A stretch of DNA of 18,779 nucleotides from Spirogloea muscicola (lineage: Eukaryota > Streptophyta > Zygnematophyceae > Spirogloeales > Spirogloeaceae): assembly GCA_009602725.1 (NCBI GenBank), contig WELB01000165.1, positions 91,415 through 110,193 of the forward strand. The letters run 5' to 3'. The translations under genes were made by a program, and so were the position numbers. How positions within the stretch are numbered: the first letter of the stretch is position 1; each line of letters begins with the position of its first letter. A model generated the notes under the pieces. The model was given only the letters and a program-made list of their open reading frames with translations, had not been told where the DNA came from and searched no databases. This document shows positions 1-10,616 of the stretch, piece after piece.

Positions 1-1
1 G

Positions 2-875
2 CGCCCGCAGACGGCGTACGTGCCGGCGGTGCCCACCGTTGCGCCGTGCGCACCGGCGCTCGCGCCGCTGCCGGCGTGGGAGGCCGCCTTCCTTGCCGAC
101 TTCGCCAGCCTGCGCTCGGTCTGCCATCGCCACCGCCACCACTGTCAGCTCGCTGTGACCATCAATACCAATCTGTCAGTCTCAGGATCATTTCTGGCCA
201 CCATGATTTCTGCTTCTTGTGGCAGTGCAGGCCCTGGCCGCCTTCGACCACTCGGCGCTGCCGGCGGAGGTCGTCGGGCCGAGCCCGCCGCCCGTGCGCG
301 ACCCGGCGGCGTGGCACGCACTCTGCTTCGGCACTAACGGCGGCGGCGGACGCAAGGAGGCCACCCAGCCCGCGCAGCAGCTCGCTGCAACGGCGGTCAG
401 CAGCGAAGCTGCCGATGAGGACGAGGATGGCAATGACAGCGCTGTCCCCGTGGAGAGTAGTGTCAACGGAGTGGACGACGAGGAGGAGGAAGCTGGAGGC
501 ACAGCGGCGGCTACGGCGGAGACGCCGGAGGCGCCGCTGCCGCCGTTGCGGCTGGCTGCTGTGCTGGCACTGGACGAAGCGTCGCGCGCAGTGCTGCTGC
601 GGCATCATGCGCGGTGGCTAGCAAACGTGCCGCACCTCTCGCGCCGCAGAGCCGCATGGCTCTTTGCGCTGCTGGCCGCTATCGGCGAGCCGCTGGACGC
701 CGACACGGCGGCGGCGGTGCGGGCTGTGCTGCGGCGTGCTGCTGCGCTGCGTGCTGCCAAGGCCGATGCTGCCGACCCCGAGCTTGTGCGCCTCAACATG
801 CTAGCCACCATCGCTGGCCGCCACTTTGGCCAGGCCGAAGACCTGCCGTTGCTGCCGTCCTGCTTGCTCACTTGA
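2..875 (+). CDS. GEMIN2: GEMIN2 (SMN-interacting protein 1), 5'-truncated, two exons visible
   Basis: Gemin2 binds SMN and the Sm-protein ring during cytoplasmic assembly of spliceosomal snRNPs. Exons are 2-118 and 231-875; the intron 119-230 is GT-AG and phase 0, and its acceptor reads ggcagtgcag. The first exon gives 39 residues ending in WEAAFLADFASLRS, like the W..xF..DFxxLR stretch of the family, and it runs off the window edge, so the start is missing. Exon 2 has the WHALCFG segment, then an Ala/Glu/Asp-rich low-complexity insert of about 70 residues. The conserved C-terminal helical region follows, with RRAAWLFALLAAIGEPLD and LNMLATIAGRHFGQAEDLP, corresponding to WLYALLA..EKPL and LNLL..I..RYFxQxDL of animal Gemin2. 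The stop is TGA at 873-875. The family match rests on the C-terminal half and is good; the insert is longer than I expect. 253 residues are visible. Confidence 0.85.
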
Positions 876-2470
876 GCCACAATCCTGCCTTGATCGTGCT
901 AACCTGGATCTCGATCATTACTCTGATCTATACTTTAGAACTAACCCTTGACTTGGAAGCTAACACCAATGTCCCCACCATCACCAGCAAGCCCTCCTGG
1001 ATCACAGGTGCCAATGTTAAGCCTGCCAGCCGTGGCGACAATTTTCCGGCGGCGCTGTCCTGCCCAGCTGCGATGTTGACTTGAGTCGATAACAATGGGT
1101 TGTGCGGTAGCTTGCATCGCCCCTGCCTTGGCTCAAGAGGGCCACATCAGTGGCACAGACTGGACATTGTCATGACCAGCCCGAGACAGTGCCCTGTGTG
1201 CTCCCGATTGAAACAAGCATGCACCGATGCCGTTTCACCGCTGGCGTATGGGCCGTCGTCTAAGGCAAGCTGCTATGGGATCTAAGAGCAGGTTAACGTT
1301 TTCTCGGTCCATAATAGTGGTCCTACGCTGTCAGGCCTGGGCACACTTAATCAGCGTATGCAGCATATGATGCGTGGGACTTGCCTCTTGACGGCACCCA
1401 CTCTTGAGTTGGCAAGCGGCGTCAGTGCATCTCATCAACTATATTGCTTGCATGTCCTTCCAGTGCCCACCTCGTGGCTCGACTCAAAGACCCCGGCCAT
1501 TGCACCTTATGGATATGTAAGAGGCAGAAATGAGGACTGGGCGATCAGTGATCAAGGATTCAGGGTCCAGAATGAAGATTACCGCCGAAGTTAGCTGCAC
1601 TTATGGCCTAGCTACTGCTCAGCACCCGTTCGCTGTGGTGTAGCCGTGTGGTTTTGGCACCACTCGACCCTTGGGACCTTGTTCATTCTTTCTGGGCAGG
1701 CCATTGCACAGCCCCGCCCCCTTTAGAGGAGCTCACATCTTAGCTGGCTTTGTTCATTGTCGTTTTCATCATTCCTATATTGTCCTGTAAGCTCCCATCC
1801 GCGGTAGTCTCGTGCATAGCTGTGTGGTTTGTACGCCTTTCGGCTCTTTGGCCCTTGTCCATCCTCATCGGGCTGGCCTTTCACAGCCACTGCCTTGTAT
1901 TGGTAGAGGTCTTGTATATATTCTGGCCTGGCCAACAGCCATTGCCCTCTGCTTTTCTTCTACTTGAAGAGTCTCTCTCGCTAGCTCAGACAAGAGTGTA
2001 TTAAGTGGAGGGCCTGTGTGGCCAAGTACAAAGGCAAGCACATTGACAAATGTACATCACCTGCTGCTAAGCTGACCCGCCCAGTAACCACGAGTCAAGA
2101 CATAGAGAAGAAAGGGCTCGCCCATTGAGGATAGGGGCTGGACAAGCCAGCCCAAAAAAGAATGAACAAAGAACGAGAAGGGGGCCAGAGGAAGCCAGAG
2201 GAAGCGCTAAGAAACCAAAGCACACAAAGAAAGAAAGCAGCTACAAATTACTCAGTAACCCCTGCTAAGCAGCCGCATAGAGGTCGCTAACTGATGCCCG
2301 AATACCGGACGGCAATCGACCAGCTCGTGTACTCAGAGTGTGCTGTGCAGAATCAGCACTGCGCCTGCAGCCGGCGCTGTGGCGCCTTGCTGCGGCCGAG
2401 CGCGCAGCAACGCCATCGCCGCGCAGAAGGTGGCCGCCGCCGCGAGGCCTGCCCGGCGCCAGGGCCCGGC
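876..2470. other. Intergenic region between GEMIN2 and AAMP
   Basis: No convincing coding region lies here; the open frames are short and resemble no family. The first 750 bases are probably the GEMIN2 3' UTR and spacer, but no clear polyadenylation signal was found. From about 1640 to 2167 there is a cluster of a short dispersed repeat, listed separately. From about 2100 to 2245 the plus strand is purine-rich. The last 200 bases before 2471 turn strongly GC-rich and should hold the AAMP promoter and 5' UTR, though no TATA-like box is evident. Confidence 0.6.
1641..2167. repeat. Cluster of a dispersed ~70-base repeat, three direct copies and one inverted
   Basis: Direct copies on the plus strand lie at about 1641-1713, 1816-1889 and 1907-1938 (the last one shortened). 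They share the pattern agc.gtgtggttt, then ggaccttgt.cat, then gggctggcctttcacagcc, with many substitutions. An inverted copy lies at about 2136-2167: its complement reads gttcattctt followed by a run of T and gggctggctt, and it mirrors the copy beginning at 1681. The arms at 1681-1713 and 2136-2167 could therefore be terminal inverted repeats of an element of about 490 bases. The same motif recurs at 15820-16020. No protein is encoded, so a non-autonomous foldback or MITE-like element is possible. The family is unnamed to me. Confidence 0.55.
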
Positions 2471-5430
2471 ATGCGGGGCGACGGCGGCGACGGCGACGGC
2501 GCCGGCAGCAGCGATGACGAGGGCGAGTACTTCGTGGACGAGGAGGACGTGCGGCGCGCACTCCAGGAAGACGGCGATGGCGATAACGATGACGACGACG
2601 GCGGCGACGACGACGACGATGGCGAAGGTCGTGGCGGCGTTCTGCCGCTTCCATGACCACCGGCGGAGCCGGCTGGCTGCCGGAGCACCGTGCGCTGAGG
2701 CCGCCATGGGGGCCTTGGCTGTGGCAGCAGCGGCGCCGGCGGCGGGGCCGTCCGAGGACGACGGCAAGGGCGGCGACGGCGGCTCGCGCGACGGTGAGTC
2801 CTGCCAGGCCAGCACTGGCATGGACGTGGGCGCCCACGTCGCCCAGCTGACTGGCGGCCCGGCTTCCGGGTGGCCATGGCAGAGGCGGCGTCGGCCATGA
2901 GCGAGGGCGACGAGCCCGAAGGCGACGACGCGGTGCACGTCTTCGCGGGCCACGGCGGTGCGAGCGCCAGCGCTGCCGTCTACGCTTCGCTATCCCACTA
3001 ACATTGTCGGCGCGCTCGCCTTCTTCAGATGAAACCCACAAAGCCCACGAGCGCCGCCGTCGTCGTGGCTGGCAGGCCCGGTGTACGCTGTGGCGTGCAG
3101 CCCGGCGGAGCTCGGCCTGGTGGCGTCCGGCGGCGGCGACGACGTCGCGTACCTCTGGCGCATCGGAGCGGACGACGAGCCGGCGCGCCTCGCAGGTCTG
3201 GTCGTCTCCCTGGGATTCGCAGGACAGCCCGGCAGCCGGTGGCCAGCCCTTAGTCCGGTGATGGTGGCCCGACCAGTCCAGGGCATGGCGACTCGGTCGT
3301 GGCGCTGGCGTTCAGCCACGACGGCGCGCTGCTGGCGACCGGCGGCCTCGAAGGCCTGGTCCACGTGTGGGACGCAGCCTCTGGCTGCCTGCTGCACAAG
3401 CTCGAAGGGCCTGGCGAGGGCATCGAGGTCAGTCGATGCGCCTCCAGTCCTTGTGCTCGTCTCTCGACTCAGTCCTCCAACATCGACGACCAAAACCAGC
3501 ATTCGCTGCTGAAGATTCAGCTTCTCTAGTCGCGGTTCTGCTGCTGAACATCGCCTGGCCAATCGACGCCGCTGCGGGCTGCGCAGTGGCTCCAATGGCA
3601 TCCCCGCGGCCACGTGGTGGTGGCGGGCAGCGAGGATCTCACGGCGTGGATGTGGAACGCAGACTCGGCGGACTGCATGGCCGTCTTTTCTGGCCATGCA
3701 GGTCCTGTCACGTGCGGCAGCTTCACGCCAGATGGTAAGCGGCTGACGCCGCCTCTCAGTGAGGAGGGCAGGCATTTCCATGGCTTTTGGCAGTTTATGC
3801 ATGGCTGTCCTCTGGCTCATGGTGGCACCAAACTTGGGGCGCAATCACCTCTTGCAGGCAAGGCCGTAGTCACTGGCTCCGAGGACGCCACGCTCCGCAT
3901 CTGGAGTCCGAAGAGCGGCGAGGTGTCCACAGTGATCCAAGGTACGTCCGGCAGCATTGGCTGATCTGATTGCTAGCCCTCATCTCAATGTTGCCCATTG
4001 AATTCTGAGTGCTTAGCCCTAGTCTCACGATGCTGAATCCAGCACTGACATCTCGCCCTCTGCGAGTAGATAAGACTTTAAGCGGGGCCTGACAAACTCG
4101 GCAGGGCATGGCTTCCACTCGGAGGGCTTGACCTCGCTCGGAATCAGCACGGACCCCTTAATTGCAATCACCGGGGCCACTGACAACACGGCTCGGGTCG
4201 TGTCGCTCCAGAGCCACAAGGTGTGTACTCGCTTAGCTCCTCAACAAGTAAGCCCAACAAGCACAGGCCTCTTCTTGCAGCCAAAGACTGGCCCGAGTGT
4301 GCACTCCTTCACGTGTACGAGTCATTAGCATGTATTGGACAAGTGTAACTGGAGCTCTATTTGGAGCCTGAGGTCGCCTATGGAGATCTGCACATGCAGC
4401 TGCCAAGCGGAGCGTCTTGCCTTGCTTGCTGTTGATGTCACAGGTTGTGGGGGCCCTGGCAGAGCACATGGACTCGGTGGAAAGTGTGGGCCTGTGCTCT
4501 AGGTGAACCTATCATGCCCTTGCCATGCCTAACTTGACTTGGAAAGGGCTGAACGATAAGCTGAACGCGTGATACCAGGCCATGATCTAGTAAGCATGTT
4601 GTTGGAAGCTCCTCAATGTGCTCTCAGTTGTTGAGTAGCACTGCTGACAAGCATGCAAGTTGACAACGCTGCTGCTATGGACCCTATGACTGAAAAATGT
4701 TCATTTGCAGTGATCATAACGTGGTTGTCTTTTTCCTGGCCCTCAATGCAGCCTGCCAATGGCTGCCACTGGTTCCTTGGACGGCAAGGTAATCCTGTGG
4801 GATTTGAATACCTTGCAAGTCAGAAGCGCATGTAAGCACGACGTGAGTACGTCACTGCTTTCCCTTGCCCACGTGCCCTAGCTCCTCCAGTCATTGTGAG
4901 AAACACGCTTTCTGTGCAACAGTAGTACGTACAAGAAAAATGTCTTATACACACACGCATTTCTCAAGCAAATTCGCTGTAAAAGCTTACTTGCTCAATA
5001 GCCACTGTCTCTCTGTTGGCTCTGGCTCTGCTCACTTAGCTTGAGTCCCTGCAATATCCTTGTTGGAGCACAACCGTCAGGTTGGTGTGGTGAAGATCCT
5101 CTGGCATCCTAGTTCACCGCTGGTGTATGCCGGTGACTTGTCCGGCTCTGTGCGTGTGTGGGATGGACGGACGGGCAATGTTGCTCGGATGTTCCAGGGA
5201 CATCGTGACTCTCTGCTAGACCTCGCCATCACTAGGTAAGGCAGCTGCATCAATGAACACATTGAAATCTGCAACACGCGCAACTTGCATAGACTGAGCC
5301 TGCTTTTCAGCTGGGGTTCAGGTATTTCTTTGCTGATACTTGCTCTTGCTTAATTGGGCGCCTGTACAGTGATGGCGCATTCATTCTTTCAGGTTCAGAT
5401 GATCATACTGCTAGAGTTTTTGGCATGTAG
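2471..5430 (+). CDS. AAMP: AAMP-type WD40 repeat protein, 12 exons, complete
   Basis: Exons: 2471-2627, 2686-2793, 2883-2957, 3076-3195, 3282-3427, 3587-3734, 3858-3941, 4105-4220, 4444-4502, 4752-4842, 5081-5235, 5370-5430. They total 1320 bases, 439 residues, close to the 434 of human AAMP. All introns are GT-AG and every join keeps phase. Residues 1 to about 100 are acidic and low-complexity, with runs of Asp, as in AAMP. WD40 blades follow: PVYAVACSPAE...YLWR, GHGDSVVALAFSHDG...VHVWD, WLQWHPRGHVVVAGSED...WMWN, VVTGSEDATLRIW, HMDSVESVGLCSS then MAATGSLDGKVILWD, VGVVKILWHPSS...VRVWD, and a final SGSDDHTARVFGM before the TAG stop. The WLQWHPRG segment and the late blades are the AAMP signature that separates it from generic WD40 proteins; AAMP (Sqt1-related in yeast) is linked to ribosomal-protein handling and cell migration. 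The ATG at 2471 is inferred. The first two introns are short and their splice sites are the least certain. Confidence 0.88.
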
Positions 5431-5591
5431 TCACTCAAACTCATATTCGAGCAACTGTTACAAGACAAACATTGCAGTGGTTCTTAACATTTGGTACTGG
5501 ATTCACAGGACTGCAAGTCTTCTGCGTTAGCGCCAAGGATTATACAAATTCTTGTCTGCCGAGTGCTATTGGTCTAGTGGACACACTGGGC

Positions 5592-5597
5592 AATAAA
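5592..5597 (+). promoter_or_regulatory. Candidate polyadenylation signal AATAAA of AAMP
   Basis: A canonical AATAAA hexamer lies 162 bases after the AAMP stop codon, in the context gggcaataaatcttg. The distance suits a short 3' UTR. It is a single motif match, with no cleavage-site evidence. Confidence 0.4.
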
Positions 5598-5974
5598 TCT
5601 TGAAACGCATAGTGAATGCTTTCGAAGTGTTCTAAAATGGTGGAAAGGCACATACAGGCCACCAGCCTCCTATTCTAAGACAGACAATCAGAACAACCAG
5701 AAAACCAAGCCACAGTGATGCTCACAGGCAATGATGCTGCAAATAAAGAAGGAATGCTTTACAAGCATATATTTCACTGTCTTGTCTATGACACTGCTCA
5801 ACATGTCTGACGGCGCAGGATAAGATTCGACAGTCAATCCTATGCCGATTCTATGCCAAGTAGTCAAGAGGAGCAGATGCTTGTACATCAATGCATGATC
5901 ACAGTGCCAGCAGCGCAGCTGGCGCAACCTACTGAGCTGGACAGGGAAATGAATACTCCAGTGCATGATAAATC

Positions 5975-6095
5975 TAGTGGTCAGCTAGACCACAATGACT
6001 AGAAATGTATAGTGGTCAGCTAAACCGCAATGACTAGAGATGTAGCTTATGCTAGAAATCGAGTGGTCTGCTAGACCACAACGACTAGAACAAAT
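5975..6095. repeat. 35-base tandem repeat with internal hairpin, three copies
   Basis: Two adjacent copies occupy 5975-6009 and 6010-6044 and differ at only a few bases; both start tagtggtcagct. A third copy begins at 6061, after an 18-base spacer. Inside the unit, gtggtc and gaccac flank a short centre, so each copy can fold into a small stem. The second copy has changes in the right arm (aaaccgc) that weaken the stem. Confidence 0.8.
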
Positions 6096-6362
6096 ATGAG
6101 GCGAGAGGCGTAGGCCCCACTCAGATGCCCAGACCAGGCACATGACTAATGCTTCACTGGCGGGATCTGTCAGAGTGCACGAAGAGACAATGCAGAGCCG
6201 GCTATGGCACGGACATCTCCCTTTGCTAAACAAGGCTATCGTTTATGCCATATTGTGCTATCGACCTGCCATTCTAGGAGGCCATCCAGAACAAGACTAT
6301 ATATGGTGCAGTAGATTTAGGGCAGACAGTATACTGGCCTTCTACTTCATACCAACCCACAT

Positions 6363-9300
6363 CTATACATGTACACGCTGTTTGAAGTTCGCGTCGAGGG
6401 GCTTGGTAGCAGTGAAGAGGCCCCACTTCTGGTCTCCCCTTACACACCACCCCAGCTTTGAGTTCCAACCATTGACGAGGGTAATAAACTCACACTGCAA
6501 GAGAAGGACTTGTCAGAATTGCAGAAGCACAATGAAAGGGACAAGCAGCCAGAATCTACCAAGTCAAAGCTCACCGAGCAGCTTCTCACCCTCTTTCACA
6601 GAACCTGCCATCTGGCAATCTCACCTGCGACAAGTCCTCACAAATTGCTGTCTTGTTCTCCTCAATCCTTGCCAGCTCACATTTCAGACTACCGACAAAC
6701 TGAAAGACAAATGGTGACCAGAAATGATATGAGCCAAGAGAGAAAAATTTGGTGATTGAAGACTCATAGGCACGCAAGCAACTGCAGGAAGAGCTGGACT
6801 GCATATTAGGGAATGCTTTTACCTGCTTGGTCCTGTCCTCAGCCACCACATCTGTAAGTCCTGCTGCTCCAACAAGCTGAAAGGATGTAACAGTGTCCTG
6901 TGAGTAGTATGACATATCTGCGAGCATTCTGGATCACATCCAGCACGTCAAATCTTGAGGGAGCATTCCACAGTGTGCTGCGTGGGGAATGCTAGACAAA
7001 GGGGTGTGGCACTGAGCACTGTCATACCCTGCCATAATCCCCAATGGAGGGCAAGAAGTACTTGTGTTGCTCAGCATAGGCTTTGAAGTCAGTAGTACTC
7101 TTCATGGTGTCGTCTGACTGACAGTAGTCACTTATCAAAAGCTTGCCTCCTGGTCTGAGCCACGTGCAAAAGTTGCTGAGAAGGGTTGCCTTGTCCTGCA
7201 GGCAGTATCAACACAAATGAGCAGGCAAGCAACCCCTTGAACAGCAAAGAAGCTCAACAATTGGCATGTACGTAACAATAGATTGCAGTTTTTACTGCAA
7301 GCACTTGGCCACTGTATACGATTGGCAAACCTGCAGCATCCAGGAGTGGAAACACCTCAGAACCATCTATAGATCGTTTGCAAGTAGACAAGGACACCTG
7401 TATGTGCAGGAGAGAGTCACGACTGTAAACAACGTCAAATGATCCAGGAGGGTACTTCTTCAGCATGCAATCTGCAACCTCGAACTCCACCACGCAACCC
7501 TGACCAATCGCCCTCTCCAGAGCAAGAGAAATCTGCAGTTCGAACTAATGCATTGTTCAGGACCAATGCATTGTTCAGGACCAGTACAAGTCCCTGCACT
7601 GCAAGACTGCATACGTGTGACTGAGCTGGACCCTCAGAGTAGACTTAATGAAAACGAACACACAAATGAAGGATGATACATAAGTATCCTGCTATGCGAA
7701 AGGGCACAAGATACTCTGCTAGGAGCAGGCACGGGCATATCTAAGTTGCTCTACCATTGACCCACCATGTTCACAGACAGGTCTATAGCAGTGACATCAG
7801 CATCATGCTCTTCTGCCATGTAGAAGGCACCTCCACCAATGCCACAGCCAACATCGAGCACTCTGTGACCCTTCTGAAGTCCAAGCTTGGCAACAAGGGC
7901 CTTAGTAGTCTCTGCTCAAAGCACTATGGTGCATGTCAGATTGTGCATGTTTTACGAGCTGCTCGAGAGTCTGTCATCATTGACAATTGATGGCAACATC
8001 ACGGAGCAGTGCTAGGTCACAATGCTGTTCATTCTTACCAAGGCCTCCAGCGCTCATGAAGCCAGTGCCAAACATGCGCTCATAGAACCTGATCCTGGCC
8101 ATGGTATATTCCACTCTGTCAAGGAACTGCTGTAATTGCTTGCCATCGGGAGCCATGGCTGGTACTTTCTGCCAGAGCCAGCAAACCTGAAAACAAGAAG
8201 TAATGAGGAGAAACAAGTGAGCACCTAGGACATAATGTAAGCAATCTATGAAGTGGGCTGCACTCCAGCTGCACAACCTCAGTCAGTGCAGATATCAATC
8301 TCACCTGATTTTGGTTCCGCTTGTTGCGCACATAAGCACCGACGCATTTAATGCTACGGAGCTGAAGCTCTACAAAAGAGCTGTCCTTGTTCTGCTTGTG
8401 GATGTTCTCAAACACCTGGCCAGAAGTAGCAACATGCATCAGCAACTGCACCATCAGATGACAGCTCTGAAGTGCTGACTAAGAGACACCGACAACACAT
8501 GCAACACATGCAACACATGCAGCACCTGCTTGACAGAATAGAACTTTGGCACAGGTGTCACATCCGCACCGTGGTATAGAAACTTGGCTCTCGATAGTGA
8601 GTGGGGTTGTTGCGGCGCTTGGAATCTCCAGACTGGTGAAAGCAGGACTCACGGAAGAAGAGAAAACCATCCTTTGACAGCCAGGTCATCATGCGCGCTG
8701 CCAGATGCTCGACCTAGCAAGGTCCTCATGGCATTGGTCTTTGTGAGATGAATTTTCCAACGTCTGACTGTAAACGTCAGCAGCAACACTGCACAGCGTG
8801 TGCTACTAAATAAAAGAAGAGAAAGCAGGCTTCTCCCGGTATGCTAACAAGCAAAGTCATCACACCTCATCATCCGAGAGGTACATGAGCAGCCAATTGG
8901 AGAAGATCATATCCACAGAGCCTTCTCTGAACTGAAGTTTCTGAGAAGTCACGTCCGCGCATCTGAATGTCACATTCTTGTGGTGGCCATTCAGCTCCTT
9001 GTTCTGAAGCAAGCACCACAGATCAGCTTGAGAGTTGTGAAGCTTGCATTCTGTGTCTCAGATAGACTGCCCTACTTTGCCGAATTCCACTAATTCAAGT
9101 GCTGATAGGGCACAACAACCTGATTGTCACGTGCATGTCAATCACATCAGCCAGACAAAGGGTGGGGACATGCACAAGCGTCTGGCGGTGGTCACCTTGG
9201 CAATAGCATTTGCCATGAAGTCAACAGCAGTGACATGCGCAGCTGCAGTAGCCAGAGAGCTTGTGAAGCGTCCAATACCAGCTCCCAACTCCAAAACACG

Positions 9301-10252
9301 CTTTCCTTTAAGGGACGGTAGCATGGCCAATATCTGCACACCGTGACATATGACGTATCGCAGCAGGCTGAGATGCACGTCACGATGTCCTTGTCATCAA
9401 CTCACCAAATTGAGGCGGGTATGCCATATCCTTTTCGCATGCACTGCGATTGGGCTTTTCAGAGCAAAGCAAGGCCCCAATTCAAGCTACATCCAGGAAC
9501 CCCAAGCACACATTGGACTACCGAAATTTCTGTGCAAGCCTATGTGCGACACCAAGCCAGGGTGCACAGGAGAACTCGAAAATGGACCAAGACTCGAAGC
9601 ATCGTCCTCACAACATGGACCAAGGCCGACAAGCCCTGACTCCAGCACGGCCAGATCCAGAAGGCGACATACCTCAGGCCGATCGAGCTGATCCAGCTTG
9701 GCGGCCTGACTGTCCAGCATCATGGCCTCGACAGTCAGCATCTGACTGTGTTCCGCCCAATATTGAGCCTGCTTTTCCCGCTCCGCTGCATGATCATGCG
9801 AATGGTCAATGACAATGTCTCAGCACCATGTGAGTTTCACAGAAGAAAGTAAAGGCGGAGCTGCATGTGCCACATGCAAGTGTGGATATAACTTCCAGCT
9901 AACAAGTGCCGCGGCCTCGTCATGGCTCAATCTATCTCTTGCAACACTGGCTGGTGCATGTGAGAACTTGTCCGGGTAGCCAGCACCGCAGCTGAGCAGG
10001 CAAAGCTGTTGAGCTGAGCTACGTTGTTGACTCGCAACACTAGCATGTGGCACGTCAACTGAGCGGCTCCGCTCTCGGCCGCCAGTGGCACAAGGCAACA
10101 TGGACTGCCCAACCGAGCACCGCAACCGGACGATCCTGGAGCGATCCGTCGCTCTCGGTGGCGTGCATGTGTGCCGCGTGTGTCCGAGACTCACAGGAGA
10201 GGAGGCGGACGAGCGGGCGCGGCGCGGCGGCGACCTCCACGGCGGGCGCCAT
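6363..10252 (-). CDS. PMT: Phosphoethanolamine N-methyltransferase, plant-type two-domain enzyme, 13 exons
   Basis: This enzyme makes three successive S-adenosylmethionine-dependent methylations from phosphoethanolamine to phosphocholine, feeding phosphatidylcholine synthesis in the cytosol. Exons in gene order: 10252-10195 (tentative), 9818-9673, 9333-9196, 9003-8866, 8713-8570, 8415-8305, 8186-8039, 7911-7766, 7532-7398, 7195-7028, 6876-6823, 6699-6625, 6494-6363; 530 residues against about 490 in plants. Domain 1 has [18 protein letters not shown] and the SAM-binding [11 protein letters not shown] (about residues 81-91), then [12 protein letters not shown] and [15 protein letters not shown]. 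Domain 2 has [28 protein letters not shown] (from about residue 312) and [14 protein letters not shown], and ends with DQKWGLF. Most introns are phase 0. Exon 2 has an in-frame TGA just upstream, so an earlier exon must exist. The ATG at 10252 with a GTGAGT donor and a matching phase 1 join fits, but rests on no homology. The rest is very secure. Confidence 0.93.
7547..7582. repeat. 18-base tandem duplication in a methyltransferase intron
   Basis: The unit aatgcattgttcaggacc occurs twice in a row, at 7547-7564 and 7565-7582, with no mismatch. It lies in the intron 7533-7765, close to the acceptor side of the minus-strand gene. It is a recent local duplication with no evident function. Confidence 0.9.
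8494..8529. repeat. 9-base tandem repeat in a methyltransferase intron
   Basis: Three perfect copies of aacacatgc (8494-8520) are followed by one degenerate copy, agcacctgc (8521-8529). The array is in the intron 8416-8569. It is a minisatellite-like tract and a possible length-polymorphic marker. Confidence 0.85.
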
Positions 10253-10616
10253 GCCGCCGGCCGGCTCCGAGGAGGAGGACGGACGGGGAGCCCGGGGCGG
10301 CACCGCCCGCCCGCCCANAGCAATAATTTAGCCTGCATGCATGCATGCAATACCTGTAAGCAGCTCGAGACGCTGTTCGACTATCGTGCTGCTAGAGAGA
10401 AAGCTGCTAACATACACAAGGTCACGATCTGTGGCGTACTGAGTGTGAGCCGGTCTCCAGCAACCGGATGCGGGGCTTCTCGTCTAGCGACTGGTCCGCC
10501 AGGTGGCCCCGCCCGAGCCTTCTTGGCAAGGTTCAAAACGCGCGCACGACGCCTACTGACGCAGCAGCGGCGTCGGCGGCGGCGGCGGCTGCGGCGGGTG
10601 CGGCACCGGCGGCGGC
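10253..10616. other. Gap between the UTP13 stop and the methyltransferase start, with a GCAT microsatellite
   Basis: Reading leftward, this stretch holds the UTP13 3' UTR, then the promoter and 5' leader of the methyltransferase gene, in only 364 bases. It contains an unresolved base at 10317 and a short tgca-phase microsatellite at about 10334-10349. The part next to 10300 is very GC-rich. No poly(A) signal or TATA box was recognised. If the tentative first exon is wrong, the 5' leader boundaries move. Confidence 0.5.

Larger units (their letters stand above)
5431..6362. other. Convergent intergenic region between AAMP and the methyltransferase gene
   Basis: The two neighbouring genes end toward each other here. 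The left part is the AAMP 3' UTR with a candidate poly(A) signal at 5592. The right part should include the 3' UTR of the minus-strand methyltransferase gene, for which I found no AATAAA. A 35-base tandem repeat lies near 6000. Open frames in the stretch are short and cover the repeat; none looks like a protein. Confidence 0.6.

Noticed and set aside
162-608. Minus-strand open frames over GEMIN2
   Set aside because: They are shadows of a GC-rich coding exon; the plus frame has clear family motifs.
2265-3041. A 258-residue Arg-rich minus-strand open frame
   Set aside because: It is antisense to AAMP exons 1-3 and has no family pattern.
5975-6095. Possible CRISPR-like array
   Set aside because: Units are directly adjacent or separated by one unequal spacer, only three copies, in a eukaryotic intergenic region.
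6877-6928. Longer form of methyltransferase exon 11 starting with [10 protein letters not shown]
   Set aside because: The family alignment becomes gap-free only with the acceptor at 6877, and the acceptor that would include these residues breaks phase with the preceding exon.
9820-10350. A 176-residue minus frame upstream of the methyltransferase
   Set aside because: It contains the ambiguous base, starts in the GCAT microsatellite and reads through what fits as the first intron; no similarity.
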